Source: Sulfurimonas sp. (lineage in GTDB: Bacteria; Campylobacterota; Campylobacteria; Campylobacterales; Sulfurimonadaceae). From it: a stretch of 23,533 nucleotides of DNA. This document shows positions 6,297-14,329 of the stretch, one piece after another (the stretch's first letter is position 1; each line of letters opens with the position of its first letter). Below the pieces are notes generated by a model. That model saw only the letters and a program-made list of their open reading frames with translations. It made no database searches and was not told where the DNA came from. The position numbers were made by a program, and so were the translations under genes. The stretch covers positions 1 to 23,533 of the forward strand of contig NZ_JALNZY010000028.1 in the NCBI RefSeq assembly GCF_023229105.1. The letters run 5' to 3'.

Positions 6297-7035
6297 AACA
6301 AGAGCCGTCATAGAGGTAAAAAACCTCTCCTTTGCCTACGATAAGGATTTAATCCTCGAAGATATTAATCTTATGATTTTTGAAAAAGATTTCATGGTTT
6401 TTATAGGTCCTAACGGAGGCGGCAAAAGTACGCTTGTCAAACTTATGCTCGGCATTAACCCTTTACAAAAAGGAAGTATTACTATTTTAGACAAATCGAT
6501 TCGAAAAAGCATCTCGCAAATCGGTTATGTTCCACAAAATACAAACATAAATCTTAATTTTCCCATCAAAGCCATAGAGGTCGTTATGATGGGAAAAAGT
6601 TCCCTTAGAACCTCCCTTTTTGGCTATAAAAAAGAGGAGGTACATCATGCCATGGAACTTTTAGAGAAGGTTGGCATGCAGGAGTTTGCAAACTCTAAGA
6701 TAGGCTCCCTCTCAGGCGGTCAGCGCCAAAGAGTGATGATAGCAAGAGCACTTTGTGCAGATCCTAAAATCCTGCTGCTCGATGAACCAACTTCAAGCAT
6801 AGATACGGATGGGCAAAAACAGATATATGAGCTTTTAAAGGAGCTTAACAAAGAGATAACCATAATTGTCGTCAGCCATGACATCTCTGTCCTTTTGGAG
6901 TATGCTTCCAAAGTCGCGCACATCAACAAAAAACTCTCGTTCCATGACATAAGCTCCATAAAAAATATCGAAACAAAGAGTGATCATATCTGCGAAGTTG
7001 AACTCCTTGAGATGCTAGGAAAATGCAAATGTTAG
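6283..7035 (+). CDS. znuC: Zinc ABC transporter, ATP-binding protein
   Basis: 250 residues. This is the ATPase that drives ZnuB. All nucleotide-binding motifs are present: Walker A GPNGGGKS (42-49), Q-loop Gln85 in GYVPQN, signature LSGGQ (143-147), Walker B ILLLDEP (163-169) and switch His199 in VVSHD. The start appears to be TTG at 6283, overlapping znuA by 14 bp; the next in-frame ATG is about 30 codons later and would remove the first strand. Translation is therefore probably coupled to znuA. The C-terminal tail past residue 210 contains several His and Cys residues (for example SDHICEVEL and GKCKC). These could touch zinc, but this is a guess. Confidence 0.93.
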   Translation: MHKNKTRAVIEVKNLSFAYDKDLILEDINLMIFEKDFMVFIGPNGGGKSTLVKLMLGINPLQKGSITILDKSIRKSISQIGYVPQNTNINLNFPIKAIEVVMMGKSSLRTSLFGYKKEEVHHAMELLEKVGMQEFANSKIGSLSGGQRQRVMIARALCADPKILLLDEPTSSIDTDGQKQIYELLKELNKEITIIVVSHDISVLLEYASKVAHINKKLSFHDISSIKNIETKSDHICEVELLEMLGKCKC

Positions 7036-7829
7036 AAGCCCTCTCTTATGAATTTATACAAAACGCTCTTATTGCAGGCGTACTTGTAAGTCTTATCTCG
7101 GGAATTATAGGTTCTTTAATTGTTGCAAACAGAATGGTTTTTTTAGCCGGAGGTATTGCACATGCTGCATACGGCGGTATTGGTATAGCTATATTTACAG
7201 GTATCCCGATTTTTCTAGGCACCTCTCTTTTTGCCGTTGCAGCAGCGCTTTTTATGGCATTTATAACTATCAACCAAAGAGAAAATATTGATGTTTTTAT
7301 AGGGCTTACGTGGGCCGTAGGAATGGCGATAGGGATTATTCTTGTGGATTTGACTCCGGGGTATAATGTCGATTTGTTAAGCTACCTTTTTGGCTCTATT
7401 TTAGCTGTAAACAGAGATGATTTATATTTTATGGGTTCCCTTTTTGTCGTAATACTTTTTGTTATCACATTTTGGTACCGAAATATTTTAGCCGTCTCTT
7501 ATGATAGCGAGTATGCAGCACTTAGCGGTATAAATGTAAAATTTTTCTATACGCTGATTCTTATTCTATCCGCGCTAACCGTTGTAATTGCCATAAAAGT
7601 GGTAGGGCTTATCTTAGTTATTGCACTTTTGAGCATTCCCGTCTATATCGCCCAGAGGCTTTCCTCATCGCTTTTTAGCATGATGCTTATCTCAGGTCTT
7701 ATCGCCTCTGTTTTTACTACCATAGGTCTTTGGTTCTCTTATAGCTTTAACATAACTTCAGGCGCTAGCATTATCTTGGTCTCAGCACTATCGCTGATGC
7801 TCTTTATGCTTCTTTCAAAGCTGAAGTGA
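7023..7829 (+). CDS. znuB: Zinc ABC transporter, permease (ABC-3 family)
   Basis: 268 residues and very hydrophobic, with about eight apparent membrane segments separated by short polar loops, the usual plan of ABC-3 permeases. A typical family block is RMVFLAGGIAHAAYGGIG (about 37-54), and the ATPase-facing loop near ALSGINVKFFYTLILIL fits the coupling region. It forms the Zn channel in the inner membrane with ZnuC and receives Zn from ZnuA. The ATG at 7023 overlaps znuC by 13 bp; a second ATG two codons later is possible. It is the last gene of the znuACB operon. The next gene, rho, has its own promoter 237 bp further on. Confidence 0.93.
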   Translation: MQMLEALSYEFIQNALIAGVLVSLISGIIGSLIVANRMVFLAGGIAHAAYGGIGIAIFTGIPIFLGTSLFAVAAALFMAFITINQRENIDVFIGLTWAVGMAIGIILVDLTPGYNVDLLSYLFGSILAVNRDDLYFMGSLFVVILFVITFWYRNILAVSYDSEYAALSGINVKFFYTLILILSALTVVIAIKVVGLILVIALLSIPVYIAQRLSSSLFSMMLISGLIASVFTTIGLWFSYSFNITSGASIILVSALSLMLFMLLSKLK

Positions 7830-7936
7830 AAAAACTTTTTCTTCTGTTTTTTTCTGTAGTATATCTCTTTAGATAGGCTAAAAATGATTTTAGAATATTG
7901 TAAAGCACTTGCGAAACTCAACAAAACATGTATCCC

Positions 7937-7966
7937 TTGACATTAGAACTTCTATTAGTGTAAAAT
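7937..7966 (+). promoter_or_regulatory. Sigma-70 type promoter of rho
   Basis: A full consensus -35 TTGACA (7937-7942), an 18-base spacer and -10 TAAAAT (7961-7966). The predicted start is near 7973, leaving a leader of about 94 bases before rho. The rest of the 237-bp gap (7830-8066) holds only a weak AT hairpin with a T run after znuB and the candidate leader frame described separately. Confidence 0.7.
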
Positions 7967-7983
7967 TATGAAATTAAACTTGT

Positions 7984-8070
7984 ATGAAATCATCTTACTC
8001 TTTGCCTATGCACCATACAATTAATATCCACAGGGCAAAATCTAAAAACATTAAGGCAGCTACAATATGA
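7984..8070 (+). CDS. Candidate 28-codon leader frame upstream of rho
   Basis: An ATG at 7984 opens 28 codons ending in a TGA at 8068-8070 that overlaps the rho ATG at 8067 in ATGA. The peptide begins MKSSYSLPMHHTIN and ends KNIKAATI, basic in the second half. It lies wholly within the predicted rho leader RNA. The E. coli and Salmonella rho genes also have a short leader frame (rhoL), so a role in rho attenuation is possible. There is no clear ribosome site before its ATG, and frames this short arise by chance, so this is a weak call. The precise four-base overlap is the main reason to list it. Confidence 0.3.
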   Translation: MKSSYSLPMHHTINIHRAKSKNIKAATI

Positions 8071-9407
8071 GTGAAAACACTCCACAACAACCTCGTAAAA
8101 CAAACAACAAAAATAACACAAAAACAAGAACGCACACTCCGGTAAAAGGCGTAAGTGTAGAAGATTTGCGTATAAAACGTATTGAAGAACTTACAGTTAT
8201 GGCTGCCGAGCTTGGGATTGAGCATCCAAACGAACTTAAGCGTCAAGACCTTATCTTTGAGATATTAAAAGCGCAAACTGAACAGGGAGGGTTTATCCTC
8301 TTTATCGGTATTTTAGAGATTATGCAAGACGGTTATGGATTTATACGCTCAATAGACAAAAGCTTTGATGAGAGCATCAACGATGCCTATGTATCAAATA
8401 CTCAAATCAAACGCTTTGCTCTTCGTAACGGAGATGTCGTCACAGGGCAGGTCAGACCTCCTAAAGAGCAAGAGAGGTACTACGCGCTCATCAAGATAGA
8501 AGCCGTCAACGGTCTCCCCCCCGAAGAGAGCAAAAAAAGACCTCTCTTTGAAAACCTCACTCCACTTTATGCAACTGAACAAATTAAACTTGAATATAGA
8601 GAAAAAGGCTTAACGGGTCGTATGATGGATCTTTTCGCTCCTATCGGCAAAGGTCAGCGTGGACTTATCGTAGCACCTCCAAGAAGCGGTAAAACAGAGC
8701 TTTTAAAAGAGATTGCTCACGGTATAACACATAATCATCCTGAGATTGACTTGATGGTTTTGCTAGTTGATGAGAGACCAGAAGAGGTAACGGACATGGA
8801 GAGAAGTGTCAAGGGCGAGGTTTACAGCTCTACCTTTGATATGCCTGCAAAAAACCATGTAAAAGTTGCTGAGATGGTAATAGAAAAAGCAAAAAGACGT
8901 GTTGAGCTAGGTAAGAATGTTGTTATTTTGCTTGACTCTATCACACGCCTTGCTCGTGCTTACAACACCGTAACACCTTCAAGCGGAAAAGTTTTATCGG
9001 GTGGCGTTGATGCAAATGCTCTTCATAAACCAAAAAGATTCTTTGGAGCTGCTAGAAACATAGAAAACGGCGGAAGCTTGACCATTATCGCAACTGCTCT
9101 TATAGACACAGGAAGCAGAATGGATGAAGTTATCTTTGAAGAGTTCAAGGGTACTGGCAACTCTGAAGTTATTCTTGATCGCAAGATTGCAGACAGAAGA
9201 ATCTTCCCTGCTATTGATATTTTAAAATCAGGAACAAGAAAAGATGAGCTACTTATAGGTCCTGAAGTCTTACAAAAAGTATTTATCCTCCGCCAAATGA
9301 TTCACAAACAAGAAAACGAGATAGAAGCACTTAAATTTGTTTACTCCACTATGGGCAAAAAAGCTACAAATGAAGAGTTTCTTGAAAGTATGAACCCTAA
9401 TCAATAA
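8067..9407 (+). CDS. rho: Transcription termination factor Rho
   Basis: 446 residues. Rho is a hexameric RNA helicase that ends transcription at untranslated RNA. A lysine/asparagine-rich N-terminal extension (about 1-28) precedes the Rho N domain. The RNA-binding OB fold has the RNP1-like DGYGFIR (88-94). The ATPase core has Walker A APPRSGKTE (203-211), Walker B VVILLDS (285-291), the Q-loop around SSGKVLSGGVD (305-315) and the R-loop with GTGNSE (362-367). The protein is somewhat longer than E. coli Rho (419), mostly at the N-terminus. A ribosome site AAGG lies about 10 bases before the ATG. The stop shares one base with the murI start (TAATG). Confidence 0.98.
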   Translation: MSENTPQQPRKTNNKNNTKTRTHTPVKGVSVEDLRIKRIEELTVMAAELGIEHPNELKRQDLIFEILKAQTEQGGFILFIGILEIMQDGYGFIRSIDKSFDESINDAYVSNTQIKRFALRNGDVVTGQVRPPKEQERYYALIKIEAVNGLPPEESKKRPLFENLTPLYATEQIKLEYREKGLTGRMMDLFAPIGKGQRGLIVAPPRSGKTELLKEIAHGITHNHPEIDLMVLLVDERPEEVTDMERSVKGEVYSSTFDMPAKNHVKVAEMVIEKAKRRVELGKNVVILLDSITRLARAYNTVTPSSGKVLSGGVDANALHKPKRFFGAARNIENGGSLTIIATALIDTGSRMDEVIFEEFKGTGNSEVILDRKIADRRIFPAIDILKSGTRKDELLIGPEVLQKVFILRQMIHKQENEIEALKFVYSTMGKKATNEEFLESMNPNQ

Positions 9408-10150
9408 TGAAAGTCGGCGTATTTGATAGCGGGATTGGCGGTTTAACTGTTGTAAAATCCCTACTTGAGCATCAGCTTTTTTCAGAGATTATCTACTTTG
9501 GAGATACTGCTCGCGTGCCTTATGGCATAAAAGACAAAGCAACTATTATACGCTACGGCATAGAAGCCATAGAATTTTTCAAAAACTTTGACCTTGACCT
9601 TATTATAGTTGCGTGCAATACGGTAAGCGCACACGCACTAGATGAGATGAGAGAAGTCTCCTCATGTCCGGTTATCGGCGTTGTTGAAGCTGGGATTTTA
9701 GCAACTGATAATACTCTTAAAGATAAAAATGCAAACATACTCATTCTTGGGACAAAAGCAACAATCAACTCCAAAGCGTACGAAATAGGACTTCATGTAA
9801 AAGGATTTTACAATCTTCAAACAAAAGCGACAGGCCTTTTTGTCCCCATAGTTGAAGAGGAGATATATGAAGGCGAAGTTTTAGAGGCGACTTTTAGGCA
9901 CTATTTTAAAACCATTACCGCTCCTGATGCAATCATCTTGGGATGTACTCATTTTCCTCTCATCTCAGAGGCTCTACAAAACTATTTTAACAAAAAAAGC
10001 CTACTTATCCACTCCGGTGATGCAATAGTAGAATATTTGAAAAAAGAGTTTGACTTTAAAAAGAGATACGAAAAGCCGAAACTAGAATTTTTTGCTTCAG
10101 AAAATCCAGAATCATTAAGAAATATAGCTAAAAAGTGGCTTGTTATTTAA
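9407..10150 (+). CDS. murI: Glutamate racemase
   Basis: 247 residues. MurI makes D-glutamate for peptidoglycan by a two-cysteine, cofactor-free mechanism. Both cysteines are present: Cys70 in VACNTVSAHAL and Cys180 in GCTHFPLI. The substrate loops DSGIGGLTV (7-15) and GDTARVPYG (32-40) are also clear. Length is close to other epsilonproteobacterial MurI (about 255). It overlaps rho by one base, so it is probably translated from the rho transcript; no separate promoter was seen. The stop at 10150 faces the stop of the CheX-like gene with only 4 bp between and no visible hairpin terminator. Confidence 0.96.
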   Translation: MKVGVFDSGIGGLTVVKSLLEHQLFSEIIYFGDTARVPYGIKDKATIIRYGIEAIEFFKNFDLDLIIVACNTVSAHALDEMREVSSCPVIGVVEAGILATDNTLKDKNANILILGTKATINSKAYEIGLHVKGFYNLQTKATGLFVPIVEEEIYEGEVLEATFRHYFKTITAPDAIILGCTHFPLISEALQNYFNKKSLLIHSGDAIVEYLKKEFDFKKRYEKPKLEFFASENPESLRNIAKKWLVI

Positions 10151-10154
10151 TATT

Positions 10155-11180
10155 TTACTTTGTAATAAACATATAAAAAGGTTTTCCCGCTAGTTGCATA
10201 TCTATCCATACGCCGTTATTGCTGCCTATTTTAGAACGAACCTCTTCTATCAAAGTGTATGTTTTTGGGAGTTCAAATATGACTTTAATATCTTTTTTTA
10301 AAAAAATTGTTTTAGCACTTCCCGTTATAACATTACAAAACTCCCCTACTCCGTCCATAATGCTTGCATTGTCACTCTCCTCAATCTTCTCTCCAAGAAA
10401 TGACTCTATTGCTGTAAGTGCTATCTCCCTTGGAAACAAGAGGGCAAAGTAACCATCTAAATCTCCACTAAAATACATAACTGCAATAACCATCTTTTTT
10501 TTAGAGTCCACATCAAAGTTTTTTATCGTATGTGAAAGCTTTTGAGCCTCTAATCCTGTAAAAGAGACTAGCGTTTCTACGGCAGTATCCATAAAAACAG
10601 GAAGATTCATTATAAGATTTTTTGATAAGGAGAGTGTCTGCTTTTGAGAGTTCTCATTTGTTTTGAAATTGCCATTAATTGAGCTGTGAGTAATTATAAT
10701 ATCATTTGTTTTATCTTTTGAAAACTCTTCAAATCTTTCTGCATCACTCACAACGATAATCGTGTATCCATATTTAGACAACTCTTCTGAGAGCTGCTGT
10801 GCATTTTGTTCATCTTCATCATATACCAAAACTCGTAAATCTTTTTTATATAACTTTGGCTCTAAAAAAAGCTTTGCGGCTGCACTGTTTTTAAATAACT
10901 TTACTTGGGTATCTTTTGAGGACATCTTTAAATGTTTATAAAGAGGAATGCTGTAGTCAATCAACGCAACTTTTAGTTTAAACTTACCACTAAGAGAATC
11001 AAGCTTTTTTATAAAAGTATTTAAATTTACTCTGTTTTGACTCTCATAACTTGCGCCTTCTAGGGAGATAATAATGCTTTGAACTCTTTTTTTTGTCATA
11101 TCAAGCTGATTTATAATTGAATCTACAAAAGCGGAGGCTCTAGAATCTTCTATAATCCCTCTATAACTAAATTTAAGCAT
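10155..11180 (-). CDS. STAS-like / degenerate receiver / CheX fusion, putative chemotaxis phosphatase
   Basis: 341 residues from the ATG at 11180, which has GAGGA 6 bases upstream; a GTG at 11216 would add 12 residues and lacks a ribosome site. Three parts are seen. Residues 1-108 look STAS-like (SIIISLEGASYES, LKVALIDYS, then FKNSAAAKLFL). Residues 113-168 resemble a CheY receiver: an acidic pair in VYDEDEQNAQQL, but the phospho-acceptor position in DIIITHSSI is His165 rather than Asp. Residues 190-341 are a CheX-type domain with the catalytic pair Glu280 and Asn283 in GEFCNVITG. CheX domains dephosphorylate CheY-P, so the protein probably tunes chemotaxis signalling with a receiver that cannot be phosphorylated. 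No membrane segment is visible. Confidence 0.75.
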   Translation of the reverse strand: MLKFSYRGIIEDSRASAFVDSIINQLDMTKKRVQSIIISLEGASYESQNRVNLNTFIKKLDSLSGKFKLKVALIDYSIPLYKHLKMSSKDTQVKLFKNSAAAKLFLEPKLYKKDLRVLVYDEDEQNAQQLSEELSKYGYTIIVVSDAERFEEFSKDKTNDIIITHSSINGNFKTNENSQKQTLSLSKNLIMNLPVFMDTAVETLVSFTGLEAQKLSHTIKNFDVDSKKKMVIAVMYFSGDLDGYFALLFPREIALTAIESFLGEKIEESDNASIMDGVGEFCNVITGSAKTIFLKKDIKVIFELPKTYTLIEEVRSKIGSNNGVWIDMQLAGKPFYMFITK

Positions 11181-11206
11181 GCTGTTCCTCAAAAATAAAT
11201 TTACAT

Positions 11207-11212
11207 ATTTTA
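11207..11212 (-). promoter_or_regulatory. -10 box of the STAS/CheX gene
   Basis: The minus strand reads TAAAAT in GGTAAAATATG. The predicted start is near 11200, about 20 bases before the ATG at 11180. A possible but poor -35 (TTCAAG) lies 17 bases upstream. The box also argues against the GTG start at 11216, which lies upstream of it. Confidence 0.4.
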
Positions 11213-11259
11213 CCACTGAGTAGATTAAACTTGAATATATTAAAGTTTAACCCTACAAA

Positions 11260-11268
11260 TGTTAGAAT
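11260..11268 (+). promoter_or_regulatory. Extended -10 promoter of dnaX
   Basis: TGTTAGAAT matches TGnTAnAAT. The predicted start is near 11275. A weak -35 (TTAAAG) lies at 11240-11245 with a 17-base spacer. The -10 box overlaps the ATG at 11259, so that ATG is unlikely to be in the mRNA and the GTG at 11295 is preferred. Confidence 0.55.
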
Positions 11269-11294
11269 CACTTCAACAAAAAAGGGAGAATCAA

Positions 11295-12938
11295 GTGAGA
11301 GAGAGTTCAGAAGTATTAGCAAGAAAATATAGACCAAAAAGCTTTGATGAACTTATAGGGCAAGAGAGTGTTTCGCAAACTCTCTCACTTGCTCTAGATG
11401 CGAATAGACTCTCCCATGCATACCTTTTTTCCGGGCTTCGAGGCAGCGGAAAAACATCCACGGCTCGTATATTTGCAAAAGCTCTCATCTGTGAAAAAGG
11501 GATAACGCATCAGCCATGTGGAAGTTGTCAAAACTGCATCATGGCGCTTGAAAACCGTCATATGGATATAGTAGAAATGGACGCAGCATCTAACCGCGGA
11601 ATAGATGATATTCGTGAATTGGTTGAGCAGACGAAATACAAACCATCTACTGCTCGGTTTAAAATATTTATAATCGATGAAGTACACATGTTAACAGCAC
11701 CTGCATTCAACGCTCTTCTTAAAACGCTTGAGGAGCCTCCCTCTTACGTCAAGTTTATTCTAGCTACCACTGACCCGCTTAAGCTTCCTGCCACGATTTT
11801 AAGCCGTACGCAGCACTTTCGATTTAAGTCGATTGCTGCAAGTAAAATCGTAGATCACCTGGTGCATATACTCAATCTTGAGGGCATCAAGTATGAGAGC
11901 GAGGCTTTAGAAATTTTAGCAAGAAGCGGAAGAGGAAGTCTTAGAGACACCCTTACACTTATGGATCAAGCTATAATCTACTCCAAAAACCATATAGATG
12001 TTCGTACCGTTGCGGAGATGCTAGGACTTGTAGATCCAGAGTTTATAAACAAACTCTTTAAAGCGGTTTTTGCAAAAGATCATATCGCCTTAGTTGAAAT
12101 GATAAAGATTTTAGAAGATTATGAAGCAGAGATGGTTATAGATGAGCTTATAGCCTACCTAAAAGAGAGAATGTATGCAAGCGATGCGCTCTACTCCACT
12201 CTTGTTTTAGATAGATTTTTTAGAATACTAAGCGACTCTAAATATCTCTTTAGCATAAATGCCGACGGCTCTTTTGTACTCTCGCTTATATTTTTTAAAA
12301 TGATAGAAGCACTTCGCATAAAAGAGGTTGACCAGATGATTGAATCCTTACAAAAAGAGATTCAAAGACCTGCTATCTCATGTGCAACGCCTGCGCCAAA
12401 GCAAGAAGAAGAGTTGCATCAAGAGGAGACTCAGGAGCAGCATACAAAAAATAGCCCAGAAGTCGCTAAAGATTTTTATCCCGAAGTAAATCCAGATGCG
12501 GCAATTTTTGAGCAGCTTATTGCTAAATTAAAGGATAGAAGTTCTGAGCTAGGTAATTGTTTTGAGAAGAGCATCTCTTTTATCTCTTTTGAAGAGAACA
12601 CCCTTAGATGGGAGAGCTGTACCGATGAGGAGTGCAAAAAGATTTTAACACACGGCTACTCCGTCGTAAAACAGTTTGTAAGAGAGCTTTTTGGGTTTGA
12701 AACAAAAATCAAACATGAAGCCTGCACAAAAAGAGTTGAGGAAGAAAAAGATGAGACCCAATCAACATCAATGATAGAAGATGCCGAAATGGGAGGAAGT
12801 GCCAGCTGTGTGACAAACTGCCAAAGCAGCGACTTTTCAAGAGAAATTGATGCAACAGAGATAAAGGATGAACCCATGGTTCAAAAAGCGATAGAGCTTT
12901 TTGAAGCTAAAAAGATGACAATTCAGTCAAAAATTTAG
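11295..12938 (+). CDS. dnaX: DNA polymerase III subunit tau/gamma
   Basis: 547 residues from the GTG at 11295, which has AAAGGGAG 6 bases upstream; an in-frame ATG at 11259 overlaps the -10 box. DnaX is the motor of the clamp loader that places the beta clamp on DNA. Seen, in the chosen numbering: Walker A GLRGSGKTS (47-55), zinc cysteines 66, 75, 78 and 81 (CGSCQNC and the preceding Cys), Walker B IIDEVHML (from 126), sensor 1 ATTDP (157-161) and the SRT arginine (170-172). The C-terminal third is low-complexity, Glu/Gln-rich, then a divergent domain. I saw no convincing A-run slippage site with a stem, so only one product is expected. Its stop overlaps the convergent kinase stop by 3 bp. 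Confidence 0.96.
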   Translation: MRESSEVLARKYRPKSFDELIGQESVSQTLSLALDANRLSHAYLFSGLRGSGKTSTARIFAKALICEKGITHQPCGSCQNCIMALENRHMDIVEMDAASNRGIDDIRELVEQTKYKPSTARFKIFIIDEVHMLTAPAFNALLKTLEEPPSYVKFILATTDPLKLPATILSRTQHFRFKSIAASKIVDHLVHILNLEGIKYESEALEILARSGRGSLRDTLTLMDQAIIYSKNHIDVRTVAEMLGLVDPEFINKLFKAVFAKDHIALVEMIKILEDYEAEMVIDELIAYLKERMYASDALYSTLVLDRFFRILSDSKYLFSINADGSFVLSLIFFKMIEALRIKEVDQMIESLQKEIQRPAISCATPAPKQEEELHQEETQEQHTKNSPEVAKDFYPEVNPDAAIFEQLIAKLKDRSSELGNCFEKSISFISFEENTLRWESCTDEECKKILTHGYSVVKQFVRELFGFETKIKHEACTKRVEEEKDETQSTSMIEDAEMGGSASCVTNCQSSDFSREIDATEIKDEPMVQKAIELFEAKKMTIQSKI

Positions 12939-14329
12939 CCCCTTATCATACTCTTAATGTTAAAGCTAAAAGTAGAGCCTTTACCAAATTCAGAAGTTAT
13001 CTCAAGAGAGGAGCTAAGAAGCTTTAAAACATAAGAAACCATGCTTAAGCCAAGTCCCATAGAGTTATCCCAGCTATTTTTATCTACTCTATAAAATTTA
13101 TTTGTAACTTTTTGCAGATGCTTCTCTTGTATCCCGATACCGTTATCTTCAACCGAGAGTTTATAATTTTTTAGAACAATAACAACATCTCCGTTAGAAT
13201 ATTTTAGGGCATTATCTACCAAATTGCTCAACACAAGCTCAAGCATAGTTTTATCACTAAAAATTAATAATTTTTCAACTTTGACTACTATCTCTCTATC
13301 TTTATATTTTGATGAAAAATTTGACGCAATCTCTAAGCAAAGCAAGCTTAGCTCAAACTCACTTTTGTTTATTGTCAAATCCCCGTTTTCAAGTTTAACA
13401 GATAGAGCCAGCCTATCTAGCATCTTTGATATTTTATCTCCGTTGCTGCTAATTTTACTTAAAAATTTATCTCGAATATTTTGCGGCATTTGCGCGTCTT
13501 CTTCAATTGTCTGCGCATATCCCATAATTGCCGCAACAGGGTTTTTAAACTCATGTGAGAGAGCTGAGAGTATGTCATTTCTCTGCTTATTCATTAGCCT
13601 AAGCTTTGCTATATGTTTTGATTTATTCTTCTCATTTTTACTCAATTTTTTTACCAGATTTTTCAAAAGCAGCGAGATTTGCAAAAACTCATAAAAATAT
13701 TTAGTTTTAACAACCGCTTTATAGTTTTTATTTGAGACCTCATCAAGATAATTTGTAATCTGCCCAATATCATAAACCACTTTTTGACTCATGACTTTAG
13801 AGATAAAAGTGGCAATGACGACAATTACTAAAAATACAAAAAAGAGTTTTGTCCACAAAGAGTAAAAATCATACATAATCTGCGCCAAACTCATAGAGAG
13901 TCTTATATATATCTGCTCATCCTTATAAAAAGTTTTTTTTGCAATATATAAAAAATCTGCTTTTACTGTACTTGAGTATCTTATTATATCACCATATTCT
14001 TGGGTATTTGAGAGCATTACCTCAAATCTAGAAGTATGATTATCCATCTCCTCTTTATCAGCATCTGTTTCTGCTAAAACAGTACCGTCTTTTGCTATAA
14101 TAGTTACTCTTAGCGCTGTTTTTTTGTTGATTTGAGCCGAAAACTCGTCTAAATTATCGATATTTTTCAGACTTATCTCCATAAGTTCAATAGCATGCTT
14201 TAAATGATTTTTATTATGCTCGATTATTATATCTTTTAGCGTTATATAGCTGATACCTGAGGATATTAAAAGTGCTGTTACAAAAAGCAGTAAAAATTTT
14301 AGTATAAATATCTGATGTATTTTCAGCAC
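12935..14329 (-). CDS. PhoR-like sensor histidine kinase
   Basis: 464 residues. Membrane segments at about 7-29 and 160-178 flank a periplasmic sensor of about 130 residues. The sensor carries the PhoR/WalK-type pattern VTIIAKDGTVLAETDADKEE and a following RYSSTVKADFLYIAKK. A HAMP-like linker follows. The kinase core has the H-box SHEFKNPVAAIMG with His259, the N-box NLVDNALKYSN (369-379), the G1 box DNGIGI (395-400), an F-box FYRVD and the G2 box GLGLSMV (425-431). It should phosphorylate the response regulator encoded just upstream, whose gene overlaps the kinase start by 7 bp. The signal sensed is unknown: phosphate is suggested by resemblance only, and no pst genes are in the window. Confidence 0.92.
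   Translation of the reverse strand: MLKIHQIFILKFLLLFVTALLISSGISYITLKDIIIEHNKNHLKHAIELMEISLKNIDNLDEFSAQINKKTALRVTIIAKDGTVLAETDADKEEMDNHTSRFEVMLSNTQEYGDIIRYSSTVKADFLYIAKKTFYKDEQIYIRLSMSLAQIMYDFYSLWTKLFFVFLVIVVIATFISKVMSQKVVYDIGQITNYLDEVSNKNYKAVVKTKYFYEFLQISLLLKNLVKKLSKNEKNKSKHIAKLRLMNKQRNDILSALSHEFKNPVAAIMGYAQTIEEDAQMPQNIRDKFLSKISSNGDKISKMLDRLALSVKLENGDLTINKSEFELSLLCLEIASNFSSKYKDREIVVKVEKLLIFSDKTMLELVLSNLVDNALKYSNGDVVIVLKNYKLSVEDNGIGIQEKHLQKVTNKFYRVDKNSWDNSMGLGLSMVSYVLKLLSSSLEITSEFGKGSTFSFNIKSMIRG

Noticed and set aside
7822..7853. Terminator after znuB
   Set aside because: The possible stem is almost all A-T with a two-base loop and a bulge; only the T run supports it, too little to annotate.
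11181..11216. GTG at 11216 as start of the CheX-like gene
   Set aside because: It lies upstream of the -10 box, and the ATG at 11180 has GAGGA 6 bases before it.
11259..11294. Upstream ATG as dnaX start
   Set aside because: It overlaps the predicted -10 box, has no ribosome site, and the GTG at 11295 has AAAGGGAG at ideal distance.
11295..12938. Programmed frameshift in dnaX giving a gamma form
   Set aside because: A-runs occur in the second half, but I found none with both the right frame and a nearby stop and stem.
13224..13694. 156-codon open frame on the plus strand opposite the histidine kinase
   Set aside because: It is a low-complexity Ser/Leu/Phe-rich translation typical of the complement of an AT-rich gene, and the kinase frame carries all expected motifs.
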